From: Emergencia timonensis
GTDB taxonomy: Bacteria > Bacillota > Clostridia > Peptostreptococcales > Anaerovoracaceae
Direction of reading: 5' to 3'
Assembly (NCBI RefSeq): GCF_900086585.1
Contig: NZ_FLKM01000008.1
Coordinates: 1,375,652-1,439,651 of the forward strand
Length of the DNA: 64,000 bases
Below the pieces are notes generated by a model, which did not search any database, was not told the DNA's origin, and was given only the letters and a program-made list of their open reading frames with translations. The stretch's first letter is position 1, and each line of letters starts with the position of its first letter. Made by a program: the position numbers and the translations under genes. Positions 1 to 8,619 of this stretch are shown one piece after another.

Positions 1-212
1 ATCTGTGGTAGAATGGAATATATAGCAAGCGCACAGTCACTGAGAACGCCCAGGTGCGAAAGGCAAGTGAACATGGAATCCCCGGGTCTTTCGCACCTCA
101 ATATGGTGAAATGTGCAGGATATATGGCAGTGAATTATCATTTGGAGGACGTGGCAGTATAAAGGATCCCTGTATTTAGTACGTGTTCCGCCTATGATTA
201 CCATATATTGCG
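1..212 (+). promoter_or_regulatory. CRISPR leader 1 (type I-C-like)
   Basis: This stretch lies directly before the first repeat and is non-coding. It matches 4701-4912 with no indel and only two substitutions (128 and 212). It contains an inverted repeat at 53-97 with GGTGCGAA and TTCGCACC arms, found again before the third array, a layout known from type I-C leaders. The left end is cut by the window, so any cas genes would lie outside. Confidence 0.85.
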
Positions 213-506
213 GTCGCATCCTCATGGATGCGTGGATTGAAATAACCTCAAAGTGCAGGTGGTCTCCTGTAGATATGTCGCATCCTCATGGATGCGTGGA
301 TTGAAATACGGCACGCCTGTATTTATCGTAATACACTTCGATGTCGCATCCTCATGGATGCGTGGATTGAAATTATATTGCTACAGTGTGTAGGTGTAAT
401 TCCTCCTGTCGCATCCTCATGGATGCGTGGAATGAAATCAATCTCCCATCCGCTTATAGTAGACTGCGGCAGCGAGTCGCATCCTCATGGATGCGCGGAT
501 TGAAAT
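213..506 (+). CRISPR. CRISPR array 1, 5 repeats, 4 spacers
   Basis: Five 31-bp repeats start at 213, 277, 343, 408 and 476. They begin GTCGCATCC and end GTGGATTGAAAT, with a GCATCC/GGATGC stem around a CAT-containing loop. Spacers are 33, 35, 34 and 37 nt. Repeat 4 has GGAATGAAAT instead of GGATTGAAAT and repeat 5 has GCGCGG instead of GCGTGG, the usual decay at the end far from the leader. The repeat is of the type I-C kind. No cas gene is present in the window. Confidence 0.97.
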
Positions 507-530
507 TCATAATGATTTTAGGGGAAGGGA
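506..530 (+). repeat. array trailer element, copy 1
   Basis: The sequence beginning TTCATAATGATTTTAGGGG directly follows the last repeat of array 1. Related copies (TTCACAATGATCTCGGGGG) occur at 4552-4575, with no array before it, and at 5532-5555, directly after array 2. The copies are direct repeats bounding the 4-kb segment with the kinase and surface-protein genes. Confidence 0.75.
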
Positions 531-648
531 GGATAGAGGCGTGTGATTGACAAAGAAAGAATAGATTTATAACACAAAGTATAGAATAGAAGGAGTATAA
601 GGTCAGATATATTTATCTTGGGAAGATGATGCCTGAAGTGTGCTTTTG

Positions 649-657
649 TGTTATAAT
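649..657 (+). promoter_or_regulatory. extended -10 promoter for the HipA-like gene
   Basis: TGT followed by TATAAT at 652-657 forms an extended -10 element. No good -35 box is seen at 17 bp. It lies 35 bp before the start at 692 and argues against the longer reading that begins at 626. Confidence 0.45.
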
Positions 658-691
658 CAAATTACAGATAGGATGCGGAGGAGAACGATTG

Positions 692-1816
692 ATGTTTTAT
701 ACTTTGATGAACATGGGAAGAGAGATAGTCAGATTCAGGACTTACAGAAATGAATATGGGACGGTTCGTGCAGATGATGTCAAGGTATTGCAACAGGATC
801 TGCTTCCGCAGGAATACACAGGTGATGTCATCCGCTTTATTGAAGGAAGGAAAGCGCCAAAGCACAGAAAGCATGTTCGAAGCATATTGAAGCAGTTGGG
901 AGCGGAAGATGTAGAAGGGTTTATCAGAGTAAGCAGTGCAGCATCTCTTACAGATACGTTCTGGGTAAGAGATGAAGAAGCACCAAAAACCTGGGAAGAG
1001 GTATCCCTCTACCGGAATGACTTTGATGAAAATATCGCTCGCATTGCATTTGAAGGCGGATCAGGGACTCTGAGTACAACCACACCAGAACTTAGCGTAG
1101 ATGGCAACTATGCTAAGTGTTGGATCAAAGAAGATCAGGGCCTGTTTCTACTGAAGCGGGGGAGCGAGACTTACGGCAGGGAGGTTTTTGCTGAATACTA
1201 TGCGTCTCAGTTGGCAGAAGCCGTCTGCAATGAATCAGTTATATACGATCTTGTCCAACATCATGGGCATCTCGCAACAAAATGTGAAATTTTTACCAGT
1301 GAGGCCAAAGGATTTTCGCCGATGATGTATCATGTGGAGAATCCTCATTCCGTATCAGTTAAGGAAGCTTTAGCTATTATTGAAAAATATGGAGATGGGG
1401 ACAACTTTAGACGAATGATGGTATTTGATGCACTGACCCTGAATATCGACCGTCATTTGGGCAATTTTGGTCTTCTGATGGAAAATGAGAGCCTCACTCC
1501 TCTAGGCATGGCACCAGTCTTTGATCATAATCGCTCAATGCTGTTCAACCTCAGTGACGAACGATTCATGGCGCAGGATATGGACGGCCTAATAGATATC
1601 TATCCCCGCCTAATGGGTGAATTTAATCTGAACGCCAATGATATGTTGACTGACGAAATCATAAGCGATCTCCGAAATCTCTCAGGATTTCAATTCAGCA
1701 GGCATGGTAGATTTGACTGGCCAGAGGAAAGGCTTAGGAAATTTGAACATTTTATAGATAGACAGATAGACAAGATTTTGAATAGGGAGAAACTGTTTAT
1801 AAGCAGGTTTGAGTAA
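692..1816 (+). CDS. HipA-like serine/threonine kinase
   Basis: A 374-aa protein whose C-terminal half matches HipA-type kinases. It has a catalytic-loop-like segment NIDRHLGNFGLL and a metal-binding PVFDHNRSML, plus a plausible ATP-site lysine in GLFLLKRG. The N-terminal third is not recognisable. The ATG at 692 is chosen over one at 626 because GGAGGAG sits 8 bp before it. HipA kinases phosphorylate targets such as glutamyl-tRNA synthetase and are normally paired with a HipB antitoxin; no HipB-like gene is adjacent, so this is a lone kinase. It sits between two CRISPR arrays, bounded by trailer repeats. Family assignment is good; the cellular target is unknown. Confidence 0.8.
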   Translation: MFYTLMNMGREIVRFRTYRNEYGTVRADDVKVLQQDLLPQEYTGDVIRFIEGRKAPKHRKHVRSILKQLGAEDVEGFIRVSSAASLTDTFWVRDEEAPKTWEEVSLYRNDFDENIARIAFEGGSGTLSTTTPELSVDGNYAKCWIKEDQGLFLLKRGSETYGREVFAEYYASQLAEAVCNESVIYDLVQHHGHLATKCEIFTSEAKGFSPMMYHVENPHSVSVKEALAIIEKYGDGDNFRRMMVFDALTLNIDRHLGNFGLLMENESLTPLGMAPVFDHNRSMLFNLSDERFMAQDMDGLIDIYPRLMGEFNLNANDMLTDEIISDLRNLSGFQFSRHGRFDWPEERLRKFEHFIDRQIDKILNREKLFISRFE

Positions 1817-1821
1817 TAAAA

Positions 1822-1850
1822 AGAAGGCCGGAATTCCGGCCTTCTAATTG
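1822..1850. terminator. bidirectional terminator
   Basis: A perfect palindrome with AGAAGGCCGG and CCGGCCTTCT arms lies between two converging genes. On the minus strand the stem is followed by TTTTTA, so it best serves the surface-protein gene; on the plus strand it is followed by a weaker T-rich run. Confidence 0.8.
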
Positions 1851-1872
1851 TTTTAATATGAACTATTACAAA

Positions 1873-4464
1873 TTATTTAGCAGTTCTAATAGCCTTTGAT
1901 GACCATTTTGTATAAACTTTTTCATCACCAATGGTTCTGTAGCCTCTAACCTTGTAGTAGTATCTAGTACCCTTCTTCAGATCTTTTTTATTATCCATGT
2001 AAGACTTCTGTGTTCTGCCCATGAATTTATATCCAGTATCTTTTTTAGTAGATCTGTATACTTCATATCCATCGACTTTGTATCCATATGACTTAGTCCA
2101 TGAAACCCTTGTTCTGCCTTTGTAAGCCTTTGAAGAAGCTTTCAAAGTTGTACTCTGTACGCCTACAGTCAATCTAGCATCCTGGATTTCCTGCAGTGCA
2201 TCTACTCTCGCTTCAAGAAGGATTAACTTAGCAATATTCGTAACCTTTGCCTGTTGACTAGCTTCTAGTGCGTCATATGCCTCTTTGGCAGCCTTGACTG
2301 CATCCTTGTCAGCTAATTTGACATCATCTGCATCAGGGAGAGCAGCAATCATTTTGATTACTTCATCAACTGCAATAGAATTCAACTTATCAATTGCATT
2401 ATTAAGGGCTGTTAACTTTGCTCCAGCGATGCTAAAGTTTGCAGCACCGTATTCTTCAACATAAGCGTCATAAGTCGATTTTGCAAGCTCTATGGCTTCC
2501 TTACTATCCTTTGTAACAGTTCCGATTGCATCAATAAGATCTTCTACCTTCTTAATCTCCAGCGCTTTTACATCTCTTTCTGCATTTGTTAGAACTGAAA
2601 CGTAATCCGTACCAACTTCAACAGATTTACCAGGCATAGCATTGTATGCATCTAAGGCTTTCCTAGCAGCGACAATCTTGTCTTTGCTGTCAAGTATAAC
2701 AGTATTGTCAATAGCTAAGATTAATGCCTCTACAGCAGATTTTGCTTCGAGCAGTTGTTCTGGAGTTTTCAAGGCGTCAATCATTGCTTTTACTTCTGTG
2801 AATTTTGTTGCCATTTCGTCTTTGGTGTAAGCCTTCATCATTTCAGTGTATAATGTTCCGCTTAAACCATCGGTAGCTAACAAATCATCTTTGTCTGCAG
2901 CTGGTTTCACGCTAGCTTTTGTATAGAAATCATTCAAGTATGAAAGAAGCTGTGCTTTGTATTTTACATCGTATTCTTTGAACAATTCGCCATTTGGACT
3001 GGCAATTTCCAAAGCATGCATCTGGTTACTGATTACGGCAGCCTTTGCATCTTCAGCAGCTTTAACAGCGGCATTAATCTCTGCAACCGTCTTGGCAGCT
3101 TTAACAGCAGCAACGCCATCTTTAACAATCTGTTTTACTTCATCAATTCTTGAACCACTATATAAAGCGTCTACGTCAGCTTTAAGCGCTTCTACTGTCC
3201 CTACTGCCGTAGCTCTTACACCAGATAAGCTTGCCTTGCTGTCAAATGCAGCCAGTAGCGCCTCTTTAGCCTTTTGTTCAGTAGTATAAGTATTTGTAGT
3301 GTAAATCTCAACAACTAAACTGTCGAGTTCTGCCTTAGCGACTGTTGCATCATATTTTAAGCTTCCATCGCTTTCAGTAGCATACGCTAGAATTGCAGCA
3401 TATTCCTTTACTGCATTTGCAATAGCAATCTTTGCAGCATTGTCATCAAAACTGTTCCAGTCAATATTGGCTTTTACGTCAAACTTTTCTACGTCTACTT
3501 TCACTGCTATTTTATTGATTGCAACAGTCTGCACAGCAACAATTGCATCAATGTTTCCTCTTAAGTTTGCAACAGCAGCTTTGGCTGCATCAAGTGTTGC
3601 CTTGTTTGCATCACTCTTGTCTGCATCATATGCTTTCTGAGCAACGGCAACAGCAGCATTTGCATCAAAAAGTTGAGCAGCATATTCAACTTCTGCATAG
3701 TTTTTCAGTTCAGCAATTTTTGCTTCCTTAGCATCAGCAAGTGCCTTTGCATCTGCATCCTCATCTGTTAGAGACTTTACAGCCGCGGCCTTGGCAAGCA
3801 CTGCATTGATTCCTGTACTGTCAGCCACAATTAACTCAATGTCAGCACCTTCGCCAGTTGAAGCATACTTTTTAATTGCTTCAAGTCCGCTGGCAGGATC
3901 TTCGATGATAGCTTTTAGTGTTGCTGCATTAGCAGCAGAATAACTCGCATAATTATATGCGCTTAGTGTATCTACTGCCTTGTCTCTAGTGACTACAAGT
4001 TCTGCAGCAGCCAATTTATCATTGGTAACTAAAGCTGTCCACTCAGCTACAGTATCATACTTTTCGTATTCGGCAGTAATGTCCGCCAATTTACCCTGCG
4101 CTGTTGGAACATCATCGGCCGCCTTAACGGCAATTACTTTTGCATCAATTGCGTCATTTATCGTAGCAATTTCTTCTGTAAGTACTTTATCAAAAGCATC
4201 TTTTGATGTATTTACAGTTCCGCCATTGGTAGCAGTTAACTTTAAGTCACTACATCTTTCAACTCCGGCAGAATCTTTGACAAAGTTCTTGTTTGCATAG
4301 ATATTTTTCACAGAGTTTATCGAGTTTTTATAGCTCTGTGCCATTGCTTCTGCTTGCTTGATTACGTCTTCTTTTGTCGGTGTACCAGCAGCCGCAAACG
4401 CAGTACCAACTGTGTAAGTGAAGACAACTGACAATGCAAGAAGCACTGTTAAAAATTTCTTCAT
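1873..4464 (-). CDS. secreted alanine-rich coiled-coil protein with C-terminal Fn3 domain
   Basis: An 863-aa exported protein. It starts at [14 protein letters not shown], a signal peptide ending near AFAAAG, with GGGAGG a few bases before the ATG at 4464. Most of the chain (about 40-760) is Ala/Lys/Asp/Glu-rich helix with recurring motifs such as [20 protein letters not shown], suggesting several helical-bundle repeats. The last 90 residues look like a fibronectin type III fold ([19 protein letters not shown]) and end in a basic tail. There is no LPXTG motif and no clear SLH domain, so wall anchoring is unclear. The same kind of Fn3 tail ends the next secreted protein. Function is unknown; adhesion or a structural surface role is inference. 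Confidence 0.85.
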   Translation of the reverse strand: MKKFLTVLLALSVVFTYTVGTAFAAAGTPTKEDVIKQAEAMAQSYKNSINSVKNIYANKNFVKDSAGVERCSDLKLTATNGGTVNTSKDAFDKVLTEEIATINDAIDAKVIAVKAADDVPTAQGKLADITAEYEKYDTVAEWTALVTNDKLAAAELVVTRDKAVDTLSAYNYASYSAANAATLKAIIEDPASGLEAIKKYASTGEGADIELIVADSTGINAVLAKAAAVKSLTDEDADAKALADAKEAKIAELKNYAEVEYAAQLFDANAAVAVAQKAYDADKSDANKATLDAAKAAVANLRGNIDAIVAVQTVAINKIAVKVDVEKFDVKANIDWNSFDDNAAKIAIANAVKEYAAILAYATESDGSLKYDATVAKAELDSLVVEIYTTNTYTTEQKAKEALLAAFDSKASLSGVRATAVGTVEALKADVDALYSGSRIDEVKQIVKDGVAAVKAAKTVAEINAAVKAAEDAKAAVISNQMHALEIASPNGELFKEYDVKYKAQLLSYLNDFYTKASVKPAADKDDLLATDGLSGTLYTEMMKAYTKDEMATKFTEVKAMIDALKTPEQLLEAKSAVEALILAIDNTVILDSKDKIVAARKALDAYNAMPGKSVEVGTDYVSVLTNAERDVKALEIKKVEDLIDAIGTVTKDSKEAIELAKSTYDAYVEEYGAANFSIAGAKLTALNNAIDKLNSIAVDEVIKMIAALPDADDVKLADKDAVKAAKEAYDALEASQQAKVTNIAKLILLEARVDALQEIQDARLTVGVQSTTLKASSKAYKGRTRVSWTKSYGYKVDGYEVYRSTKKDTGYKFMGRTQKSYMDNKKDLKKGTRYYYKVRGYRTIGDEKVYTKWSSKAIRTAK

Positions 4465-4503
4465 TTTAAGAATTCCTCCCTCTTTTTTTGTACGTTTTGT
4501 AAG

Positions 4504-4532
4504 ATTATAGTTATGCGCGTTTTTGCACAAAA
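4504..4532 (-). promoter_or_regulatory. promoter of the surface-protein gene
   Basis: On the minus strand TATAAT (complement of 4504-4509) is preceded at 17 bp by TTTTGT (complement of 4527-4532), placing transcription about 40 bp before the ATG at 4464. Confidence 0.55.
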
Positions 4533-4551
4533 CTTACAAATGAAATGATAG

Positions 4552-4575
4552 TTCACAATGATCTCGGGGGAAGGG
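4552..4575 (+). repeat. array trailer element, orphan copy 2
   Basis: This copy of the trailer (TTCACAATGATCTCGGGGG) is identical over its length to the one after array 2, but no repeat precedes it. It lies about 125 bp before leader 2. It suggests that an array once ended here or that the segment 531-4551 was inserted by recombination between trailers. Confidence 0.7.
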
Positions 4576-4700
4576 TGTGAAAGCGTTGAACGTGAAATGA
4601 TTTGTTGTGGGATTGGTGAGACAGCACGTAATTGTAAGGGAGATATGGCAGCGTCGCTCAGATGTTGCAGAAGATTCAAATGGAAGACCATTTTGGTGAA

Positions 4701-4912
4701 ATCTGTGGTAGAATGGAATATATAGCAAGCGCACAGTCACTGAGAACGCCCAGGTGCGAAAGGCAAGTGAACATGGAATCCCCGGGTCTTTCGCACCTCA
4801 ATATGGTGAAATGTGCAGGATATATGGTAGTGAATTATCATTTGGAGGACGTGGCAGTATAAAGGATCCCTGTATTTAGTACGTGTTCCGCCTATGATTA
4901 CCATATATTGCA
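4701..4912 (+). promoter_or_regulatory. CRISPR leader 2 (type I-C-like)
   Basis: Near-identical copy of 1-212, differing at two positions only (4828, 4912). The conserved inverted repeat is at 4753-4797. The near-identity shows a recent duplication or ongoing gene conversion. Confidence 0.85.
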
Positions 4913-5532
4913 GTCGCATCCTCATGGATGCGTGGATTGAAATTTGAACTAACCAATTTTAATACAGAAATATCTGGTCGCATCCTCATGGATGCGTGGA
5001 TTGAAATATAGGTTGGATTTTTTGTTGCTGCAGTATCACCCCGTCGCATCCTCATGGATGCGTGGATTGAAATGCCGTAAGGTGTACTGTTCACGACTCC
5101 ACGATCAGGTCGCATCCTCATGGATGCGTGGATTGAAATCATTTTAACAACTGGGGAAGTCAATTGCAATCCGGTCGCATCCTCATGGATGCGTGGATTG
5201 AAATCCATATGTCTTATAGGCGTTTGGGGAATACTTATAAGTCGCATCCTCATGGATGCGTGGATTGAAATTGGTTCGGTTATATATTAATAAGCCGTAC
5301 TCGTGTCGCATCCTCATGGATGCGTGGATTGAAATTGTGTCTTGCTGATTTTGATGCCTAATTGCCAAGTCGCATCCTCATGGATGCGTGGATTGAAATA
5401 CTGCCGTACTCTGCGGTCTGTTCTTTGCGTTTTTGTCGCATCCTCATGGATGCGTGGATTGAAATGAGTTATGACAACGCGCATGGGTTTCTTCCGATTG
5501 TGTCGCATCCTCATGGATGCGTAGATTGAATT
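4913..5532 (+). CRISPR. CRISPR array 2, 10 repeats, 9 spacers
   Basis: Ten 31-bp repeats of the same sequence as array 1 start at 4913, 4977, 5043, 5109, 5174, 5241, 5305, 5369, 5435 and 5502. Spacers are 33-36 nt. The first nine repeats are uniform; the last has GTAGATTGAATT in place of GTGGATTGAAAT, typical of the leader-distal end. None of its spacers matches a spacer of array 1 by eye. Apparent open frames across this block are repeat artefacts. Confidence 0.98.
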
Positions 5533-5555
5533 TCACAATGATCTCGGGGGAAGGG
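5532..5555 (+). repeat. array trailer element, copy 3
   Basis: TTCACAATGATCTCGGGGG and the following AAGGG directly follow the last repeat of array 2; see copies at 506-530 and 4552-4575. Confidence 0.7.
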
Positions 5556-5864
5556 AGGGCGCTATATAACAAAATTTCTGCAATGATACGACATCAAGTA
5601 AAAGTATAGTGCAAAAACATAAAAAAAGGTCAAGTGGGTATCCTTGACCTTCTTTCGCTATTAAAACTGCGTAACCCCCAAGTTACATTTTAATAGCTAT
5701 TGGTGTTTGCTTTGAACAAAAGCAATTTATAGATTGTGAGACCAGTGTAATATCTGCAATCTATAATCATATTATACAGAAAAATCTAAAAAAGAAAAGA
5801 CCATGTCTAAAATTGGAACATTTTGTTTGCATTTGACTACATAGGATTGGGTTTATTTGTATAG
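5556..5864. other. non-coding gap with nested hairpins
   Basis: No gene is supported here. Two strong inverted repeats are visible. The first is AAGGTCAAG/CTTGACCTT (5626-5651), preceded by A7 and followed by TTCTTTC, so it is terminator-like in both directions. The second is GCTATTAAAA/TTTTAATAGC (5657-5697), with an inner GTAAC/GTTAC pair giving a two-tier stem. The second could be an RNA structure or a protein site; I do not recognise a known riboswitch. Confidence 0.55.
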
Positions 5865-5893
5865 GTGACAATAAAAATAATTTGTGTTAGAAT
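5865..5893 (+). promoter_or_regulatory. sigma-A-type promoter
   Basis: GTGACA (5865-5870), a 17-bp spacer and TAGAAT (5888-5893) precede the ATG at 5928 by 35 bp. Confidence 0.65.
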
Positions 5894-5927
5894 AATTACA
5901 TTGATAAAACAAGAAAGGAAAGAAAAC

Positions 5928-7721
5928 ATGAAAAAACTAATGGCGTTAGTATTATCAGTTGCGATGGTGATCTGTGCATTGCCAGCGGCAATTTTTGCCG
6001 ATGATACAGCAGCAACTGCAACTGACTTAAGCACTGCGACGATTGCCGCTATTGCAGATGTTACTTATACTGGTAAAGAAATCATACCAGAGGTGAAAGT
6101 AACATTAGACGGAAAAGAGGTAGAAGCAGCAAACTATGATGTTGCATACGAAAGCAACACAAATGTTGGTGAAGCGAAGGTAACGATAACGGGAAAAGCA
6201 CCCGCTTATACCGGCAGCGTTACAAAGAACTTCAACATTATAGCAAAAGCTTTCAGTAACTCAAATAAGCCGACAATCAACATACCGACACAATTGACAG
6301 GTGCCGATACAATTCGAGGGGTGAAAATCACTTGGAATGGAAATACTCTTGCAGAAGGAACCGATTTTGCAGTAGAGCAGCCAAAAGAAGCACTTGCCGC
6401 AGGAACAGAAACAGCGACAATTGAATTCAAAGGAAACTATGCTGGCACAGTTACACATCAATTCAACGTAGTGACCAACGATTTCGGCAAAGCTGCTGTA
6501 TATTTTGAACAGATCAACCAGACATACACTTTTGATGGTACTGAGCAGAAACCTGCAGTCAGAGTGGAACTGGGCGGCAAAACCCTTGTAGAGAATACAG
6601 ACTATACCGTAGAATACATGAATAATGTGAACGCTGGAACTGCTAATATTGTTGTAACGGGAGCAGGCTCCTATGCGGGAACAAAAGGTGTTTCTTTTAC
6701 CATCAATAAGGCAAAATTAGCAGATGCTGTTTTGACAATCAGTCCGGATTCCTATGGCACTACAGGACAGCCTATCATGCCTACTTATACAGTAAAGCTC
6801 GGAGGTTATGACCTAAAAGCTACAGATTATACAGCAAAAGCAACGAATAATGTGAACACAGGTACTGCGACATTGACTTTGTCTGCAACAGATGCAGGTA
6901 ACTTTACTGGAACAATCAGTGGTACATTTACAATTGCTGGTAAAGATGTTTCAACATTAGACATCGCTTTGACCGGCGCCGATGATTTAAAGTATGACGG
7001 AACTGCAAAAACACCAGCAGTTACTGTAAAAGATGGAGCCAAGACTCTCGTCCTGGGAACTGATTACACGGTTACTTATGAGAATAATGTAAACGCAGGT
7101 ACTGGTAAAGCCATCGTCAAAGGCATTGGCACATACGCAGGCGAAAAGACTTTGGAGTTCAAGATCAAAGGTGCAGCCAGCAAAGTGATCACAGGATACA
7201 CCACCTATACGAGATATACGAACAGCGTTTCATTCAACCTAAATGCCAGAATTTCAACTGCTGAAGCAGGTGTTACTTTCAAGTACACTTCAGATGATCC
7301 TGAGGTTGCAACTGTTGATGAAGACGGATATGTGACCATCGTAAACACAGGTGTTGCAAAGATTACTGTTGAAACTGTAGGAACAAAGACTTCCGATCCT
7401 GCATCAAAAGTAGTAACTGTCAAAGTGAAACCTGTAAAACCAGGAGTAGCGCTTTCAAAGCCTGCCAAGAAGCAGATCAAAGTACAGATTACAAAAGTTA
7501 AAGGCGCAACAAAATATGAAGTTAGATACGGCAGAAACGGTAAGTATTATTCAAAATACGTTAAACATATCGACAGCAAGTACACTAAGACTTCAACAAC
7601 TTTGAAGAACCGCACGTCAGGTAAGACGTATTACGTCAAAGTTCGCGCGATTAAAGTACTGGATAACGGAGATACCTTAGTCGGTAATTGGTCCGCTAAT
7701 AAAAAGATCAAAGCAAAATAA
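5928..7721 (+). CDS. secreted Ig-like repeat protein with Fn3 C-terminus
   Basis: A 597-aa exported protein starting MKKLMALVLSVAMV; a signal peptide ends near IFADD. The ATG at 5928 has AGAAAGGAAAG before it and a promoter 35 bp upstream. About five beta-sandwich repeats of roughly 80 residues follow, each carrying a form of G-T-D-Y-T-V-x-Y-x-N-N-V-N-A-G-T and G-x-Y-x-G-T, common in clostridial surface proteins. A Big_2-like segment (DDPEVATVDEDGYVTIVNTG) and an Fn3-like domain with a basic end (KKIKAK) complete it. No sortase signal is seen. It resembles the 1873-4464 product only in its C-terminal module. Likely surface or secreted structural protein; exact role unknown. Confidence 0.85.
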   Translation: MKKLMALVLSVAMVICALPAAIFADDTAATATDLSTATIAAIADVTYTGKEIIPEVKVTLDGKEVEAANYDVAYESNTNVGEAKVTITGKAPAYTGSVTKNFNIIAKAFSNSNKPTINIPTQLTGADTIRGVKITWNGNTLAEGTDFAVEQPKEALAAGTETATIEFKGNYAGTVTHQFNVVTNDFGKAAVYFEQINQTYTFDGTEQKPAVRVELGGKTLVENTDYTVEYMNNVNAGTANIVVTGAGSYAGTKGVSFTINKAKLADAVLTISPDSYGTTGQPIMPTYTVKLGGYDLKATDYTAKATNNVNTGTATLTLSATDAGNFTGTISGTFTIAGKDVSTLDIALTGADDLKYDGTAKTPAVTVKDGAKTLVLGTDYTVTYENNVNAGTGKAIVKGIGTYAGEKTLEFKIKGAASKVITGYTTYTRYTNSVSFNLNARISTAEAGVTFKYTSDDPEVATVDEDGYVTIVNTGVAKITVETVGTKTSDPASKVVTVKVKPVKPGVALSKPAKKQIKVQITKVKGATKYEVRYGRNGKYYSKYVKHIDSKYTKTSTTLKNRTSGKTYYVKVRAIKVLDNGDTLVGNWSANKKIKAK

Positions 7722-7748
7722 CTCACTTCAAAATTCATAACAAAACAC

Positions 7749-7781
7749 CAAAGCGGCCGCTCCTTCGGAGCAGCCGCTTTG
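7749..7781. terminator. terminator-like hairpin
   Basis: CAAAGCGGC...GCCGCTTTG closes a long stem around a TTCG tetraloop, 27 bp after the stop. The following bases are only moderately T-rich. Confidence 0.65.
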
Positions 7782-7803
7782 CATATCTTCACAAAAATCT
7801 CAT

Positions 7804-7833
7804 TTGCATTCAATAGAATTTTCAAGTTATAAT
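7804..7833 (+). promoter_or_regulatory. promoter of the lipoprotein gene
   Basis: TTGCAT (7804-7809), an 18-bp spacer and TATAAT (7828-7833), 40 bp before the ATG at 7873. Confidence 0.6.
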
Positions 7834-7872
7834 GATATTATAACTACGAGATGACAGTGATAGGAGAAAGAT

Positions 7873-8412
7873 ATGAAACACAAAAAATTACTACCAGTTT
7901 TGCTTGGCATCATGTTGATTCTGACCTTTACGGCTTGTGGAAGTGACGATAAAGAACCCGGGCCGCTTTTAAATGAACTGAAAGAAGCAGAGTTTTATCA
8001 AGGTGAGCTTACTACGGGCATGGTCGGCGACACCATGAAGAATTCCTTCTTCGAATGGAAGGTGAACTCCGTCAAGACGGAGACAGAACTAAATGGAAAG
8101 TCTGTGGGTGCAGGTAAGAAATACGTAGTTGCTAATATTTCGGTGAAGAATACCACAAAAGAAACCTTTGTAACAGGCAACTATGACTTTATCGGATACA
8201 TGGAAGCATCAGAAGACGGACACTTGGACACGGCTGACAGTTTTTACGACGATATGTACCCGGATGAAACCGAACTGGCAGCAGGGAAGACTTTGACGGG
8301 AGATATCGTGTTTATCGTAGATGAAGATGTGGACGAGATCGTCATGGACTACATGGAGTTTTATGGGGACGAGAGCATAGGTAATACCAACTGGGTAGAT
8401 CTCAAATTATAA
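7873..8412 (+). CDS. DUF4352-type lipoprotein
   Basis: A 179-aa protein with a lipoprotein signal: charged start MKHKKLL, a hydrophobic stretch and the lipobox FTAC, so Cys22 is the likely lipidated residue. The rest reads as one beta-sandwich: MKNSFFEWKVNSVK, then YVVANISVKNTTKETF and a conserved acidic end, the pattern of the DUF4352 / telokin-like immunoprotective lipoproteins. TAGGAGAAAG precedes the ATG. It is monocistronic, flanked by its own promoter and terminator. The family's function is poorly defined; a cell-surface binding role is inference. Confidence 0.8.
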   Translation: MKHKKLLPVLLGIMLILTFTACGSDDKEPGPLLNELKEAEFYQGELTTGMVGDTMKNSFFEWKVNSVKTETELNGKSVGAGKKYVVANISVKNTTKETFVTGNYDFIGYMEASEDGHLDTADSFYDDMYPDETELAAGKTLTGDIVFIVDEDVDEIVMDYMEFYGDESIGNTNWVDLKL

Positions 8413-8428
8413 CTGGATTTTTCGTCTT

Positions 8429-8467
8429 TCAGGCCGGTACTCAGTTACCGGCCTGAAATATTTTGTC
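8429..8467 (+). terminator. terminator after the lipoprotein gene
   Basis: CAGGCCGGTA pairs with TACCGGCCTG around a short loop, followed by an AT-rich stretch with TTTTGTCTTT. Confidence 0.75.
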
Positions 8468-8495
8468 TTTGATCTGCGAAAGGGAAAATTTACCC

Positions 8496-8524
8496 TTGCA
8501 AATGAGTATAAAATAGTATAAAAT
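8496..8524 (+). promoter_or_regulatory. promoter of guaB
   Basis: TTGCAA (8496-8501), 17 bp, TAAAAT (8519-8524), about 95 bp before the guaB start. Confidence 0.55.
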
Positions 8525-8537
8525 AATTGGAAACATA

Positions 8538-8570
8538 AGACGGCACGCGCGATTAAAAGCCGTCTATTTT
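8538..8570 (+). promoter_or_regulatory. hairpin in the guaB leader
   Basis: AGACGGC and GCCGTCT form a seven-bp stem followed by ATTTTC, at the very start of the predicted guaB transcript. It could be an attenuator or a 5'-stabilising stem. It is not a purine riboswitch: the conserved core of that class is missing. Confidence 0.4.
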
Positions 8571-8619
8571 CATAAGTAATTTGTATTTTAATATTATTTT
8601 TAGGAGAGGAGAACAACAC

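Noticed and set aside
37..503. Open frames across leader 1 and array 1
   Set aside because: They consist of CRISPR repeat translations and leader sequence and lack ribosome sites.
626..691. Longer start for the HipA-like protein
   Set aside because: No ribosome site, and an extended -10 element lies inside this stretch; the ATG at 692 has GGAGGAG.
4876..5514. Minus-strand frames with a repeated NPRIHEDAT-like peptide
   Set aside because: They are translations of the CRISPR repeat and spacers of array 2.
8460..8619. Purine riboswitch before guaB
   Set aside because: The conserved junction core of purine riboswitches is absent; only a short hairpin is present.
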